Assembly (NCBI RefSeq): GCF_900188175.1
Contig: NZ_FZOQ01000003.1
Location: forward strand, 124,001 to 188,000
DNA from: Pontibacter ummariensis
GTDB lineage: Bacteria; Bacteroidota; Bacteroidia; Cytophagales; Hymenobacteraceae
Length of the DNA stretch: 64,000 bases
Direction of reading: 5' to 3'
Shown: positions 50,067 through 60,776 of the stretch, piece by piece
Position numbering within the stretch: the first letter of the stretch is position 1
How the letters are laid out: every line of letters begins with the position of its first letter
Notes under the pieces: generated by a model
Database searches by the model: none
What the model was told of the DNA's origin: nothing
The model's input: only the letters and a program-made list of their open reading frames with translations
Translations under genes and position numbers: made by a program

Positions 50067-53000
50067 ATGACAAACCATCCTATTCACAGGCTGCTAAAGG
50101 AGCGCGTATTAGTGCTGGACGGTGCCATGGGCACGATGATTCAGCGCTACCAGCTAACGGAGGAAGATTTCCGCGGTGAGCGTTTTAAAGATCACCTGGG
50201 TGACTTGAAAGGCAACAACGACCTGTTGTCTATCACCCGCCCGGACATCATTAAAGCCATACATGCCGAGTACCTGGAGGCAGGGGCTGATATCGTGGAG
50301 ACGAACACCTTCAGTGGCACTCGTATCGCCATGGCCGACTACCATATGGAGGACCTGGTGTACGAGCTCAACTACGAGTCGGCACGGCTGGCACGCGAAG
50401 CAGCAGATGAGATAGAGGCGAAGGTGCCGAACAGACCTCGTTTTGTAGCGGGGGCTATCGGCCCTACAAACCGCACTGCCTCGCTTTCCCCGGATGTGAA
50501 CAACCCCGGTTACCGCGCCATCACCTTTGATCAACTGGTGGAAGCTTACTATGAGCAGGTGCGTGGCCTGGTGGATGGTGGCGCTGATCTGTTACTGGTA
50601 GAGACGGTGTTTGATACGCTGAACTGTAAGGCCGCGCTGTTTGCAATACAGCAGTATGTACAGGATGGCGGCAAAGAGTTGCCGATCATGGTCTCCGGCA
50701 CGATTACCGACGCCAGCGGCCGTACCCTATCGGGCCAGACGGTAGAGGCTTTCTGGAACTCTATCTCGCATGCCCCCATCCTGAGCATTGGCTTTAACTG
50801 TGCGCTGGGAGCGCGTCAGCTCAAGACGCACATCCAGGAACTGTCCCGCATATCCAATGCCTATATCAGTGCTTACCCGAACGCGGGCTTGCCCAATGCC
50901 TTTGGCGGCTACGACGAAACCGCACAGCAAATGGGCGCCATCGTAGAAGAGTACCTCAAAGAAGGCCTGGTGAACATACTGGGTGGCTGCTGCGGCACTA
51001 CCCCTATGCACGTGAAGGTAATTGCAGAGCTGGTACAGAAATACCAGCCCCGTACCCCATCCGAAATAAAGCCCCTTCCACGCTTCAGCGGCTTAGAGCC
51101 GCTCACCGTCACTCCGGAAACCTTATTTGTGAACGTAGGGGAGCGTACGAACGTGACTGGCTCCAAGAAATTTGCCCGCCTGATTGTGAACGGCGAGTTC
51201 GAAGAGGCCTTGTCGGTGGCACAGCAGCAGGTAGAGGGAGGCGCCCAGATCATCGACGTGAACATGGATGAGGGCATGCTGGACTCAGAGGAGGCCATGA
51301 CCAACTTTCTGCACCTCATCGCTTCGGAGCCGGACATTGCCAAGCTGCCGATCATGATCGACTCATCTAAATGGACAGTACTGGAGGCCGGTTTGAAGTG
51401 CGTGCAGGGGAAGTCTATTGTAAACTCGATCAGCCTGAAAGAAGGCGAAGAGAACTTTAAAGCGCAGGCCCGCAAAGTGCGCCAGTACGGAGCCGCTGCG
51501 GTAGTGATGGCTTTCGACGAGAAAGGGCAAGCCGATACCCTGGAGCGCAGAATAGAGATATGCGGCCGGGCTTACCGCATCCTGACCGAGGAAGTAGGCT
51601 TCCCGCCACAGGACATCATCTTCGACCCGAATATTTTAGCTATTGCCACCGGTATAGAAGAGCATAATAACTACGCCGTAGAGTATATCGAGTCAGTAAA
51701 GTGGATAAAGGCCAACCTACCGCATGCTTTGGTGAGCGGTGGGGTGAGTAACCTATCGTTCTCCTTCAGGGGCAACGATGTAGTGCGCGAGGCCATGCAC
51801 ACCGTCTTCCTGTACCACGCCGTGAAAGCCGGTATGGACATGGGCATTGTAAACGCCGGCATGCTGGGCATTTACGAGGAAGTGCCGAAGGAATTGCGTG
51901 ACCTGATTGAGGACGTGATCTTTAACCGCCACCCGGAGGCCACAGAAAAGCTGGTAACCTATGCAGAGACTGTAAAAGGCAAAGGCAAAGGTGCTGCCCA
52001 GGCGGATAACAGCTGGCGAGAGGCCTCTGTAGAAGAGCGCCTGAAGCATGCGCTGGTAAAGGGCATCGTAGAGTTTGTGGAAGAAGACACTGAAGAGGCC
52101 CGGCAGCAAGCAACTAAAACACTCGAGGTAATAGAAGGCCCGCTGATGGCCGGTATGACCGTGGTGGGCGACTTGTTTGGTGCCGGTAAAATGTTCCTGC
52201 CGCAGGTCGTAAAGAGTGCCCGCGTGATGAAGAAGTCAGTGGCTTACCTGTTGCCTTTCATGGAGAAGGAGAAGCTGGCATCCGACACGTCTAAGTCAAC
52301 GGCAGGCACTATCTTGATGGCCACTGTGAAAGGCGACGTGCACGACATTGGTAAAAACATCGTGGGCGTGGTGCTGGCCTGTAACAACTATGAAGTGATT
52401 GACCTCGGTGTGATGGTGTCGCTGGATAAGATCCTGGCAGAAGCCGAAGCGCAGAAAGTAGACATTATCGGGCTAAGCGGCTTGATTACGCCTTCCTTAG
52501 ACGAGATGGTGTACGTAGCCCAGGAGATGGAGCGCCGGGGGATGAAGATTCCGCTCTTGATTGGAGGTGCTACTACTTCCCGCGTGCACACTGCCGTGAA
52601 AATTGCGCCGCAGTACAGTGGGCCGGTGGTACACGTGCACGATGCCTCCCGCAGTGTAACGGTAGTAGGGAGCTTACTGGGCAGCAATAAAAAGGAGTAT
52701 GTGGCCGAGATCAAGGCCGAGTACGCCAAACTGCGCGAAGACCACCTGGGCCGTACCAAAGACCGCGCTTTTGCCACCATTCAAGAAGCACGGGCGAATA
52801 AGTACAAAGTAGACTGGAAAGCCACACAGCCGACGAAGCCAAGCTTCCTGGGCAACAGGGTGTTTAACAATTATCCGCTTACCGAGATTGTGCCTTACAT
52901 CGACTGGACGCCTTTCTTCCATACCTGGGAATTGAAGCGCCAGTACCCGAAGATACTCGACGACCCGGAGTATGGCACAGAGGCGCGCAAGCTGTTTGCC

Positions 53001-53783
53001 GATGCACAGAAGATGTTGAAGGAAATTGTGTACAATCAACTGCTGGAGGCACGTGCTGTGGTAGGCTTCTACCCTGCCAACGTGGAAGCAGACGATACGA
53101 TAGAAGTATACGCGGATGATTCACGTGAGAACGTGCTGACGGAGTTCCACACGCTGCGGCAGCAGGGGAAGAAAGGTGGCAATGTGCCGAACCTGGCTTT
53201 CTCCGACTTCCTGGCCCCTAAAGAAACAGGCTTGCAGGATTATATCGGGGGCTTTGCCGTTTCCGTGGGCTTCGGGATCGAAAAGCTGGTGGAGCAATAC
53301 GAGGCCGAGCACGACGACTACCGTTCTATTATGGTGAAGGCGCTGGCCGACCGACTGGCCGAGGCCTTTGCGGAGTTGATGCACGAGAAGGTGCGCAAGG
53401 AACTGTGGGGCTATGCACCGGACGAGCAGCTGGACAACGAGGGACTGATCAAAGAAGCATACAAAGGCATTCGCCCTGCGCCCGGTTATCCTGGTTGCCC
53501 GGACCATACCGAGAAAATTACGCTGTTTAACCTCTTGAAGGCCGAAGAGACTGGTATTGTGCTGACGGAGAACCTGGCGATGTACCCGGCTTCCTCAGTG
53601 AGTGGCCTGTACTTCTCACACCCGGACTCCCGCTACTTTGGCTTGGGCAAGATTGGCGAGGACCAGGTGGCCGACATTGCGAAGCGAAAAGGCATGCAGC
53701 TGGAAGAACTGGAGCGCTGGCTATCGCCTAACCTGAATTACGAGCCACAGCCGCTGGCACAGCAAACAGAGGCTGCAGAGTAG
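50067..53783 (+). CDS. metH: Methionine synthase, cobalamin-dependent
   Basis: MetH transfers a methyl group from methyltetrahydrofolate to homocysteine through cobalamin. The 1238-residue protein has all four modules: a homocysteine domain (about 1-325) with zinc ligands Cys245, Cys308 and Cys309, a pterin domain (about 350-620, [19 protein letters not shown]), a cobalamin domain (about 660-900) with D757-x-H759-x-x-G in GDVHDIGKN, and the C-terminal reactivation domain (about 910-1225, [15 protein letters not shown]). Length and motifs are complete. It is controlled by the SAM riboswitch upstream and followed by metF. Confidence 0.98.
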   Translation: MTNHPIHRLLKERVLVLDGAMGTMIQRYQLTEEDFRGERFKDHLGDLKGNNDLLSITRPDIIKAIHAEYLEAGADIVETNTFSGTRIAMADYHMEDLVYELNYESARLAREAADEIEAKVPNRPRFVAGAIGPTNRTASLSPDVNNPGYRAITFDQLVEAYYEQVRGLVDGGADLLLVETVFDTLNCKAALFAIQQYVQDGGKELPIMVSGTITDASGRTLSGQTVEAFWNSISHAPILSIGFNCALGARQLKTHIQELSRISNAYISAYPNAGLPNAFGGYDETAQQMGAIVEEYLKEGLVNILGGCCGTTPMHVKVIAELVQKYQPRTPSEIKPLPRFSGLEPLTVTPETLFVNVGERTNVTGSKKFARLIVNGEFEEALSVAQQQVEGGAQIIDVNMDEGMLDSEEAMTNFLHLIASEPDIAKLPIMIDSSKWTVLEAGLKCVQGKSIVNSISLKEGEENFKAQARKVRQYGAAAVVMAFDEKGQADTLERRIEICGRAYRILTEEVGFPPQDIIFDPNILAIATGIEEHNNYAVEYIESVKWIKANLPHALVSGGVSNLSFSFRGNDVVREAMHTVFLYHAVKAGMDMGIVNAGMLGIYEEVPKELRDLIEDVIFNRHPEATEKLVTYAETVKGKGKGAAQADNSWREASVEERLKHALVKGIVEFVEEDTEEARQQATKTLEVIEGPLMAGMTVVGDLFGAGKMFLPQVVKSARVMKKSVAYLLPFMEKEKLASDTSKSTAGTILMATVKGDVHDIGKNIVGVVLACNNYEVIDLGVMVSLDKILAEAEAQKVDIIGLSGLITPSLDEMVYVAQEMERRGMKIPLLIGGATTSRVHTAVKIAPQYSGPVVHVHDASRSVTVVGSLLGSNKKEYVAEIKAEYAKLREDHLGRTKDRAFATIQEARANKYKVDWKATQPTKPSFLGNRVFNNYPLTEIVPYIDWTPFFHTWELKRQYPKILDDPEYGTEARKLFADAQKMLKEIVYNQLLEARAVVGFYPANVEADDTIEVYADDSRENVLTEFHTLRQQGKKGGNVPNLAFSDFLAPKETGLQDYIGGFAVSVGFGIEKLVEQYEAEHDDYRSIMVKALADRLAEAFAELMHEKVRKELWGYAPDEQLDNEGLIKEAYKGIRPAPGYPGCPDHTEKITLFNLLKAEETGIVLTENLAMYPASSVSGLYFSHPDSRYFGLGKIGEDQVADIAKRKGMQLEELERWLSPNLNYEPQPLAQQTEAAE

Positions 53784-53843
53784 GGATAGGTAGCACATGC
53801 CCCAAACCATTAACGATAAAAAGAGCATCACCCGAAAACATAG

Positions 53844-54800
53844 ATGAAAGTAACGGAACACTTCAAGAAGGCTGACGGCAAAACGCACTTCACCTTTGAA
53901 ATACTGCCTCCGCTGAAAGGAGAGAACCTTCGCACCCTCTTTGACCATATTGACCCGCTGATGGAGTTTAACCCTCCCTTTATAGATGTGACCTACCACC
54001 GGGAGGAGTACGTGTACAAGCAGCGCGAGAATGGCTTACTGGAGAAGCGCACGACCCGGAAAAGGCCCGGTACAGTAGGGATTTGCGCTGCCCTCCAGAG
54101 CCATTACAAAGTAGACACCGTGCCACACCTGATTTGTGGGGGCTTTAACAAAGAGGAAACAGAGAACGCCCTGATCGACCTGCACTTCCTGGGGATCGAC
54201 AACGTGCTGGTGCTGCGGGGGGACTGTGTGAAGAGCGAATCGCGCTTTACACCGGAACCGGGCGGGCACAGGTATGCGACGGAGCTGATGGAACAGGTGA
54301 TTGACATGAACAACGGACGTTACCTCGACGATGAGCAGGTGAACACCTATGGGACTGACTTCTGCATCGGGGTGGCGGGATACCCCGAGAAGCATTCCGA
54401 GGCCCCGAACATGCAAGCGGACCTGCGCTGGCTGAAGAAGAAAGTGGAGATGGGAGCCGACTATGTGGTAACGCAGATGTTCTTCGATAACCAGAAGTAC
54501 TTTGACTTTGTGCAGTTGTGCCGCTCAGAAGGGATTAACGTGCCGATTATACCGGGCCTCAAGCCGATCACGACTAAAACACAGCTTACGATCCTGCCAA
54601 GCATATTCCATATCGATATCCCTTGTGACTTAGCAGATGCCGTAGAGGCATGTGCCGATAACAAGGCTGCTGCACAGGTGGGCGTCGAGTGGGCGATTAA
54701 GCAGTCGAAAGAACTGATGGAGTTTGGGGTGCCTTGCCTGCATTATTACTCTATGGGCAAGTCCGGCTCTGTAAGAAAAGTAGCAGAAGCGCTTTTTTAA
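53844..54800 (+). CDS. metF: 5,10-methylenetetrahydrofolate reductase
   Basis: MetF makes 5-methyltetrahydrofolate, the methyl donor for MetH, with FAD. The 318-residue protein has the N-terminal THFTFEILPPLKGENL with its catalytic Glu, FIDVTYHREE, LVLRGDC near 126, and GADYVVTQMFFDNQKYFDFV near 205, ending with PIIPGLKPI. It lies 60 nt after metH, in the same riboswitch-controlled operon, and ends in a terminator. Confidence 0.97.
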   Translation: MKVTEHFKKADGKTHFTFEILPPLKGENLRTLFDHIDPLMEFNPPFIDVTYHREEYVYKQRENGLLEKRTTRKRPGTVGICAALQSHYKVDTVPHLICGGFNKEETENALIDLHFLGIDNVLVLRGDCVKSESRFTPEPGGHRYATELMEQVIDMNNGRYLDDEQVNTYGTDFCIGVAGYPEKHSEAPNMQADLRWLKKKVEMGADYVVTQMFFDNQKYFDFVQLCRSEGINVPIIPGLKPITTKTQLTILPSIFHIDIPCDLADAVEACADNKAAAQVGVEWAIKQSKELMEFGVPCLHYYSMGKSGSVRKVAEALF

Positions 54801-54820
54801 CAGCTCCCTAACTGCGCGGA

Positions 54821-54865
54821 AGTGGCTTGTAAGGTTCCTGTACTTTACGAGCCATTTTTCTTTTT
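54821..54865 (+). terminator. Terminator of metH-metF
   Basis: TGGCTTGTAA (54823-54832) pairs with TTACGAGCCA (54845-54854, one G-T pair) and is followed by TTTTTCTTTTT. Confidence 0.82.
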
Positions 54866-54980
54866 AAGCCTGCAGTATACCTAGGCGCTTGTCCTTTGTT
54901 AACTGGCATTTAAATGTCTATATATCCTTTAGCTTTTATATAGCTGTTACCGTATACGGGCAAGTGTATTTGCTCCCTGG

Positions 54981-55009
54981 CAGGCAGGGCACAATACAGG
55001 CCCTGCCTG
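54981..55009 (+). other. Hairpin in the lhgO leader
   Basis: CAGGCAGGGC (54981-54990) pairs perfectly with GCCCTGCCTG (55000-55009) across a 9-nt loop. No T-run follows, so it is not a normal terminator. It lies 43 nt before the lhgO start and may affect mRNA stability or regulation. Confidence 0.5.
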
Positions 55010-55052
55010 GGGGGCAGATTAAATCAAGACTTTAACAAAGAATCAAGCGCCT

Positions 55053-56279
55053 ATGTCAGTTAAAAAATATGACACCATTATTATTGGAGCCGGCCTGGTC
55101 GGCCTCTCTGTTGCCTATCACTTAAAGCGGCAGAACCCGGATGCTAAAGTCCTGGTCATCGAGAAAGAGAAAGACGTAGCCAAACACCAGTCCGGCAACA
55201 ACAGTGGTGTGATGCACAGCGGTATTTACTATGCCCCGGGTAGCCTGAAAGCGAAGAACTGTATAGCGGGCTACAATTCTTTGATAACGTTCGCGGAGGA
55301 GCATAGCATTCCTTATGAGCTATGTGGCAAAGTAATCGTAGCCACCTCGCCGGAAGAGGTAGCGAAGCTGAATGACATCTATGACAGAGGTATTCGCAAT
55401 GGGCTAAAGAACCTGCGGAAGCTTTCCTCGCAAGAGGAGATTCAGGAGATTGAGCCCCATTGCGCGGGCATCAAAGGGATACACGTGCCACAGACAGGCA
55501 TCATCGATTATCCGAAGATGGCGGCTGCGCTGTTGAACCTCTACCAGAACAAGTACGGCGGGGAAGTTGCCTTCGGAGAAAAGGTCATTAACATCCATTC
55601 TCAGGTCAGCTCCGTGCTGGTGGAGACCGAAAAGCATACCTATTTGGCGGATAACATGGTTAGCTGTGCCGGTCTGTTTTCGGACAGAGTGGCTAACATG
55701 ACGGAAAAGGAGAACGACCTGCGCATCATCCCTTTTAGAGGGGAGTACTATAAGCTGAGCAAGGAAAAAGAACACCTGGTGAAAACACTGATCTATCCGG
55801 TTCCGGACCCTAGTTTCCCGTTCCTGGGCGTACACTTTACCCGCATGATACGGGGTGGTGTGGAGGCTGGCCCGAATGCTGTGCTGGCCTTTAAGCGCGA
55901 AGGGTACAAGTTCCAGGACTTTAGCCTGAAAGACACGCAGGACACTTTTACATGGCCGGGCTTCTGGAAGATAGCAGCCAAGTACGGCCAAACGGGCTTA
56001 GGCGAAATGTACAGGTCTTTGTCCAAAGCAGCGTTTACGAAAGCCTTGCAAAAGCTGGTCCCTGAAGTGCAGGAAAGTGACTTAGTGCCAGGCGGTGCTG
56101 GCGTAAGAGCCCAGGCCTGCGATAGAAAGGGCAAGCTGATAGACGATTTCGATATCCTGAAGAGCCGGAACATCATTCATGTGCGGAATGCGCCTTCCCC
56201 TGCGGCCACGTCTTCGCTGGCTATCGGGAAGTACATCTGCAGTCAATTGGTAGGCGGCGAGGCGGCAGTGAACGGCTAA
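55053..56279 (+). CDS. lhgO: L-2-hydroxyglutarate oxidase
   Basis: LhgO is a membrane-associated FAD enzyme that oxidises L-2-hydroxyglutarate to 2-oxoglutarate and passes electrons to quinones. The 408-residue protein starts with the dinucleotide motif IIIGAGLVGLSVAYHLKRQN (9-28) and shows HQSGNNSGVMHSGIYYAPGS near 46-65, a hallmark of the LhgO/YgaF group, plus the C-terminal VRNAPSPAATSSLAIGK. It stands alone, with a hairpin in its leader. Confidence 0.92.
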   Translation: MSVKKYDTIIIGAGLVGLSVAYHLKRQNPDAKVLVIEKEKDVAKHQSGNNSGVMHSGIYYAPGSLKAKNCIAGYNSLITFAEEHSIPYELCGKVIVATSPEEVAKLNDIYDRGIRNGLKNLRKLSSQEEIQEIEPHCAGIKGIHVPQTGIIDYPKMAAALLNLYQNKYGGEVAFGEKVINIHSQVSSVLVETEKHTYLADNMVSCAGLFSDRVANMTEKENDLRIIPFRGEYYKLSKEKEHLVKTLIYPVPDPSFPFLGVHFTRMIRGGVEAGPNAVLAFKREGYKFQDFSLKDTQDTFTWPGFWKIAAKYGQTGLGEMYRSLSKAAFTKALQKLVPEVQESDLVPGGAGVRAQACDRKGKLIDDFDILKSRNIIHVRNAPSPAATSSLAIGKYICSQLVGGEAAVNG

Positions 56280-56323
56280 GCAGTATAGACATGAAGTACA
56301 GCGCCAGCAAAGACCTGTTGGCG

Positions 56324-57496
56324 CTATGCTTCCTCTCCCTCCAGGAACAGGTCCAATGTGATCTGATCAGCCAATAGTTTTCCCTTATCCGTCAGGTACA
56401 GCACTTCGTTCTTTACACTGGCTAAGCCTTTCTCCTGTAGCTCCAGTAGGTAACCGGCGTGTAGGGCTTGCAGGTCGTAGTTGTAGGCTGCCCGTAGTTT
56501 GTTCAGGTCACAGCCCCAGATGGTGCGGAGGGTGGTGAGCAGGTAGTCGTTGGCCTGGTCTGCCAGAGAAAGCTCCTCCAGTTCATAAGGCAACTTGCCC
56601 TGCGCGATAGCATCCACATATTTCTTGTTGTTAGGCACATTATACTGCCGCGATTGCCCGTTAAAAGAGTGGGCGCTGGGGCCGACGCCCAGGTAGTGTA
56701 CTCCCCGCCAATAATTGCCGTTATGCTTTGATTCGTATCCAGGCAGGCAGAAGTTAGAGATCTCGTACTGCACATAGCCGTGCTGCCACATCTGTTCTAG
56801 CAGCATCTCGAACTGCTGAGCGGTAAACTCGTCTTCGGCAGGCTTAAACTTGCCTTTCTTGTTCCAGCGGCCGAAGGCGGTGTCTGGCTCAATGGTGAGG
56901 GCATAGCAGGAAACGTGCTGTACCCCCAGCGAGAACAGTGTTGCCAGGTCCTCTTGCCAGATAGCATGGTTGGGGGCAGGAACGCCATAGATCAGGTCGA
57001 CTGTGATATTATCAAAACCGGCTGCCTGCGCATCCTTTACACATTGCAGGCTCTCCTGAGCATGGTGGGCCCTGTTCATCAGTTGCAGGTGTGATGCGTG
57101 GAAAGACTGTAGGCCAATGCTCAGCCTGTTTACCCCTGCCTCCCGCAACTCCTGTAGTTTGTCAGGCGTCAGGTCATCAGGATTAGCCTCGAGGGTAATT
57201 TCTACCTCCTCCGAAACTTTAAACAATTGCTTTGTTGTTGCCAGCAGCAGTTGCAGTTCCTGTTTGCTGAGCAGGGATGGCGTGCCGCCTCCAAAGTAAA
57301 TAGTGCGTACAGCTTGCCCCTGCAGGTAGTCCTGCCGCAAGGTGAGCTCTCTGGCAATAGCTCGCACCGTCTGCTCCTTCAGCCCCATAGAGGTACTGAA
57401 ATGGAAGTCGCAGTAGTGGCAAGCTTGCTTGCAGAAAGGGATATGAAGGTATATTCCGGCCAAAGTATGAATGATATAAGCTGCCTGACCTGCCAA
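56324..57496 (-). CDS. hemW: HemW-like radical SAM protein
   Basis: The 390-residue protein has the radical SAM cluster motif C22-x-x-x-C26-x-x-C29 in HIPFCKQACHYCDFHF, then YFGGGTPSLLS near 67 and EANPDDLTPDKLQELREAGV near 99. The Phe after the third Cys (CDF) and the HemW C-terminal domain mark the HemW/HemN-like group; HemW binds heme and is thought to insert it, and lacks coproporphyrinogen oxidase activity. The start at 57496 leaves a short N-terminus before the cluster, as in the family. It is divergent from the outer-membrane gene. Confidence 0.9.
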   Translation of the reverse strand: MAGQAAYIIHTLAGIYLHIPFCKQACHYCDFHFSTSMGLKEQTVRAIARELTLRQDYLQGQAVRTIYFGGGTPSLLSKQELQLLLATTKQLFKVSEEVEITLEANPDDLTPDKLQELREAGVNRLSIGLQSFHASHLQLMNRAHHAQESLQCVKDAQAAGFDNITVDLIYGVPAPNHAIWQEDLATLFSLGVQHVSCYALTIEPDTAFGRWNKKGKFKPAEDEFTAQQFEMLLEQMWQHGYVQYEISNFCLPGYESKHNGNYWRGVHYLGVGPSAHSFNGQSRQYNVPNNKKYVDAIAQGKLPYELEELSLADQANDYLLTTLRTIWGCDLNKLRAAYNYDLQALHAGYLLELQEKGLASVKNEVLYLTDKGKLLADQITLDLFLEGEEA

Positions 57497-57550
57497 AGCA
57501 GTGGTAAAGGCTGACGCTGTGGATGTATAGTTATTCCGCTAGTGTTCAGC

Positions 57551-57558
57551 TACCTTTG
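57551..57558 (+). promoter_or_regulatory. Promoter -7 element of the BamA/TamA-family gene
   Basis: TACCTTTG is an exact TAnnTTTG match, about 57 nt before the ATG at 57615. Confidence 0.5.
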
Positions 57559-57614
57559 TTTTGGTAGACGCTGCTGTTAGCAACAAAAAAGAACGGAATA
57601 GAATTTCACTGCAA

Positions 57615-59408
57615 ATGTACAAAATAGCTGCCTTTGTCTTTTGTGTCCTGCTGTGGCAGTCCTTTGCACAAGCCCAGAACCAGCCGGTAAGGCCGGAGGC
57701 TGGCACTACGGGCACAGTAGCAAAGGTACAGCAGGAAGTGACGCTTTCCATAAAAGCCCTGGATGCAGCAGGAAAGCAAGTACTACGGCAGTACAGTTAC
57801 CGCACCTCCCTCCCCGACTCTGCAGCGGCCCGTAAAGAGGTGCAGGCCTTGGTGCACCGCCTGCAGCAGGACTCCTACCTCCTGGCGTCCGCAGACACGC
57901 TGTCCTTTTCCGGCAATACGCTCCACGTGAAACTGCATGTAGGGCAGCCCTTTAAATGGGCCCGGTTACGCAACGGCAACCTGAGCGAGGGAATCTTAGT
58001 GGAATCCGGCTTTCGGGAGAAGTTTTATCTGGGTGCCCCCTTTGAACCCGCCGAGTACGTGAAGCTGCAGCAACGTATCCTGGATTATGCAGAGCGCAAT
58101 GGCTATCCTTTTGCCTCGGTGTGGCTTGATTCCATCAGGATTGAGGGCAATCAGATAGAGGCAGCCCTACTAGTGGAGAAAGCCTTTTTGGTAACCTATG
58201 ATTCGCTGGAGGTAGTTGGAGAGACCAAAACGCAGCAGAAGTTTCTGATGCGCTACCTGCAACTATTACCTGGCCAGCCTTACAATCAGGACCAGATAGA
58301 TGCTTCGCAGCGCATGCTCTCTCAACTACCTTATGTAAAAGTGACACGTGCCCCACAGGTGCGTTTTGTCCGCGACAAGGCGAAGGTGTACTACTTTCTG
58401 GAAGACAGGCAGGCCAACCAGGTGGATGGTGTAGTGGGCTTTCTGCCTAATCCCACCCGGAGTGATAAGCTGCTCGTAACGGGAGAGGCAAACCTGAACA
58501 TCCGGAACATTAAAGGCACAGGCAAGCAGCTGGGCCTGCAGTGGCGGCGGGTAAACAAGGGCTCTGTGATTCTGAATGGGGAGTACCTCCACCCAAATCT
58601 GCTCGGCACACCCTTCGAACTTGGTGCAAAATTCAATCTGCTTAAACAAGACTCTTCTTTTATTACAGTGCAGCCTCGCCTGCAGCTGGCCTACTATACA
58701 CTCCAGTACGGAAAGTTCAGCGTGTTTACAGAATGGCGGAACTCCCGCACGTTGTCCTCGGCCAATGTGCAGAGCCTGCAGCGGCTGGATTTGGCAGATG
58801 CCCAAACGAACACCTATGGCCTGAATTACCTCTGGAATAACCTGGATGACTTTTACTTTCCGAGGCGCGGGCGACTGGTTGAGTTACAGGTTGCCGCTGG
58901 TAACAAAAAGCTGCTCCGCAGCCCTGGCCTGGAGAAGAGCTTTTATGAAACGCTACAGCTAAAAACAACACAGCTGAGTTTGGGCGTTCGGGTCGAAAGC
59001 TTTTTTAGGTTGGGCCAGAACAGCGCCCTGCTGGCCCGCTTGCGCGGCGAGGCCCTGCTGAACGATCAGATCTTCCTCAACGACATGTACCGGATTGGAG
59101 GGCTGTCCTCGTTGCGTGGCTTCGACGATTATTTCTTCTATGCCTCTTCCTATGGCGTGGGTACACTCGAGTACAGGCTCTTTACAGCTGCGGACTCTTA
59201 TGTGCTGCTATTCTATGATCAGGCTTATTATCGGAGTGATCTGGAGAAGGTCAAAGCAAGCGGTTATCCTTTAGGGCTGGGCGGGGGCATTAGTTTCAGT
59301 ACAGGTGCCGGTATCTTTCAGTTGGTCTACTCTTTGGGAAAATCAGAGCAACAACCCTTGTCTTTTAAGTATTCGAAGATTCATTTTGGGATAACCAGTA
59401 AGTTTTAA
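57615..59408 (+). CDS. BamA/TamA family (Omp85) outer membrane protein
   Basis: The 597-residue protein has a signal peptide (MYKIAAFVFCVLLWQSFAQA) and an N-terminal region with POTRA-like units (about 60-260), of which LLPGQPYNQDQIDASQRMLS near 214-233 is typical. The rest is a beta-barrel with the Omp85 loop motif SSLRGFDDYFFY near 500 and a C-terminal aromatic residue (ITSKF). It is shorter than BamA, so it is more likely a TamA-like or surface-antigen member with its own client. I start at ATG 57615, which begins the signal peptide. Confidence 0.85.
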   Translation: MYKIAAFVFCVLLWQSFAQAQNQPVRPEAGTTGTVAKVQQEVTLSIKALDAAGKQVLRQYSYRTSLPDSAAARKEVQALVHRLQQDSYLLASADTLSFSGNTLHVKLHVGQPFKWARLRNGNLSEGILVESGFREKFYLGAPFEPAEYVKLQQRILDYAERNGYPFASVWLDSIRIEGNQIEAALLVEKAFLVTYDSLEVVGETKTQQKFLMRYLQLLPGQPYNQDQIDASQRMLSQLPYVKVTRAPQVRFVRDKAKVYYFLEDRQANQVDGVVGFLPNPTRSDKLLVTGEANLNIRNIKGTGKQLGLQWRRVNKGSVILNGEYLHPNLLGTPFELGAKFNLLKQDSSFITVQPRLQLAYYTLQYGKFSVFTEWRNSRTLSSANVQSLQRLDLADAQTNTYGLNYLWNNLDDFYFPRRGRLVELQVAAGNKKLLRSPGLEKSFYETLQLKTTQLSLGVRVESFFRLGQNSALLARLRGEALLNDQIFLNDMYRIGGLSSLRGFDDYFFYASSYGVGTLEYRLFTAADSYVLLFYDQAYYRSDLEKVKASGYPLGLGGGISFSTGAGIFQLVYSLGKSEQQPLSFKYSKIHFGITSKF

Positions 59409-59447
59409 GAAAAGGTAACTTTTTTTGCTGCTTTTGGTAAGTATAGC

Positions 59448-59478
59448 TTGCAAGGTAAAATTTAAAAGTATACTTTTG
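59448..59478 (+). promoter_or_regulatory. Promoter of tRNA-fMet
   Basis: TTG at 59448-59450, a 20-nt spacer and TACTTTTG at 59471-59478 match the Bacteroidota promoter. The tRNA starts 15 nt later. Confidence 0.7.
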
Positions 59479-59492
59479 CATCATCATAACAG

Positions 59493-59565
<73 letters not shown>

Positions 59566-59572
59566 CCTCAGC

Positions 59573-59608
59573 AAAAAGCCGCTTCATATTAAATGAAGCG
59601 GCTTTTTT
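59573..59608 (+). terminator. Terminator of tRNA-fMet
   Basis: AAAAAGCCGCTTCA (59573-59586) pairs with its complement (59594-59607) across a 7-nt loop, ending in six T. Confidence 0.92.
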
Positions 59609-59762
59609 AGTTCGATAAGTCGGTACTTTCTCCTTCGGTTAACTCTTTGCACTACTTTTCACCAGAAATGGGCAAGTCTGTCGGGTTGGCTTCTCCACTA
59701 GAGACAACTGCTATCGCCACAGGGCGTAGAAGTAACTTCATTTGCGACAGCATCACCAGTTA

Positions 59763-60140
59763 TCAATTGTGAACTTGGCATGCCTCCAACACATTTCTAT
59801 CTAGGTCATAGAAGAAAAAGTACTTCACCGCCCCATCTGCTATCACTTCTCCAACTTCCACACCTTTGTCCTGAAACTCTTGATGAGCTAGTTTGGCATC
59901 TTGAGTTCTGAAGATCGGGTATGATGCGGTTTCTCTGCTGTTTCTGATCTCTTTATCCGTTTGCCAAAGGGTTAAACTCGTTGGACTGCCTGTGTCCAAT
60001 ACCGCCAGGTTTATGGCAGGGTCATCCCAAACCAGCATAAGTTCAAGTTTCTCCTGGTACCATTGCTTAGATCTATTGATGTCAGACACACGCACGATAA
60101 CGGTGTCTATTCCTTGTAGTACTTTCTTAATTTTTTCCAT
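59763..60140 (-). CDS. VOC (glyoxalase/bleomycin-resistance fold) family protein
   Basis: The 125-residue protein has two half-domains of the VOC fold: GIDTVIVRVSDINRSKQWYQ at the start and KYFFFYDLDRNVLEACQVHN at the end with a Glu in the metal-ligand position. VOC proteins cover glyoxalases, dioxygenases and resistance proteins; the substrate is unknown. I start at ATG 60140 (MEKIKKVLQG), which puts the first strand in the usual place. Confidence 0.82.
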   Translation of the reverse strand: MEKIKKVLQGIDTVIVRVSDINRSKQWYQEKLELMLVWDDPAINLAVLDTGSPTSLTLWQTDKEIRNSRETASYPIFRTQDAKLAHQEFQDKGVEVGEVIADGAVKYFFFYDLDRNVLEACQVHN

Positions 60141-60234
60141 AGTATAGCTTAAGTAGTTTTCTTCAGCACATGTGCATGCTCTAGGCAAAGGCTAAAAATA
60201 GATCTTCTTGTGTGCTTAATCAAACCAAAACATT

Positions 60235-60651
60235 CTATGCCTCAGGCCTCAGGTTTAGTATAGCACCCAACCGCTGTGAGCCCGTAGTAAAACAAATGAA
60301 GGCACAGAGCTCCAGTATTTCTTTCTCCGAGAAAGCCTCCCTCAAAACATCAAAATGCCCGTCGCTGATGCTCAGGTGGTCAAGCAGGAACAGTTCGGCA
60401 AAGGCTGTAGCCAGCGATTCCCGCTTGTTTAGGTCTTCCTGCCTTGGTTTTCCATTTGCCATGCAGTAGGCGCATTTATTACCATGAGCCAATACCCTGC
60501 GTACCTGCTCGAGCAGTTCTGCGTCAAGCGCTGTTCGCTGGTAAAAAGTCTCTTCCAAAGCTCCCCAGTCCTGAAGCAAGGACGGGCTGTGGCCCAAAAG
60601 GCGTTGGAAAGGCGTGCTGCCTGCTCCGGATGCTAAGATTCTTGTCGTCAT
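60235..60651 (-). CDS. Carboxymuconolactone decarboxylase/AhpD-like protein
   Basis: The 138-residue helical protein has the AhpD-like redox pair in NKCAYCMANGK near 57-67. It should be a peroxidase-type or thiol-redox protein rather than a decarboxylase (inference from CxxC). I start at ATG 60651 (MTTRILASG). It is divergent from an Lrp-type regulator with only 125 nt between the starts, so that regulator probably controls it. Confidence 0.8.
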   Translation of the reverse strand: MTTRILASGAGSTPFQRLLGHSPSLLQDWGALEETFYQRTALDAELLEQVRRVLAHGNKCAYCMANGKPRQEDLNKRESLATAFAELFLLDHLSISDGHFDVLREAFSEKEILELCAFICFTTGSQRLGAILNLRPEA

Positions 60652-60672
60652 ATCGTTTGGGTTTTGTTTGCG

Positions 60673-60680
60673 CAAAATTA
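60673..60680 (-). promoter_or_regulatory. Promoter -7 element of the AhpD-like gene
   Basis: On the minus strand TAATTTTG is an exact TAnnTTTG match, 22 nt upstream of the ATG at 60651. It lies close to the divergent Lrp promoter. Confidence 0.5.
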
Positions 60681-60693
60681 CGGAGCAGACTGC

Positions 60694-60724
60694 TTGAACT
60701 CACCTTGGAATCTTTTGATCTTTG
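60694..60724 (+). promoter_or_regulatory. Promoter of the Lrp-type gene
   Basis: TTG at 60694-60696, a 20-nt spacer and GATCTTTG (7 of 8) at 60717-60724. The leader is about 45 nt. Confidence 0.5.
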
Positions 60725-60776
60725 TACCCCTGGCCTTACAAAACAAGGAAATAATGACACTGTACTTAACATTGTA

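Noticed and set aside
56300..56325. Terminator between lhgO and hemW
   Set aside because: A 7-bp stem (AGCGCCA/TGGCGCT) with a 12-nt loop exists, but it overlaps the hemW stop codon and lacks a T-run on either strand.
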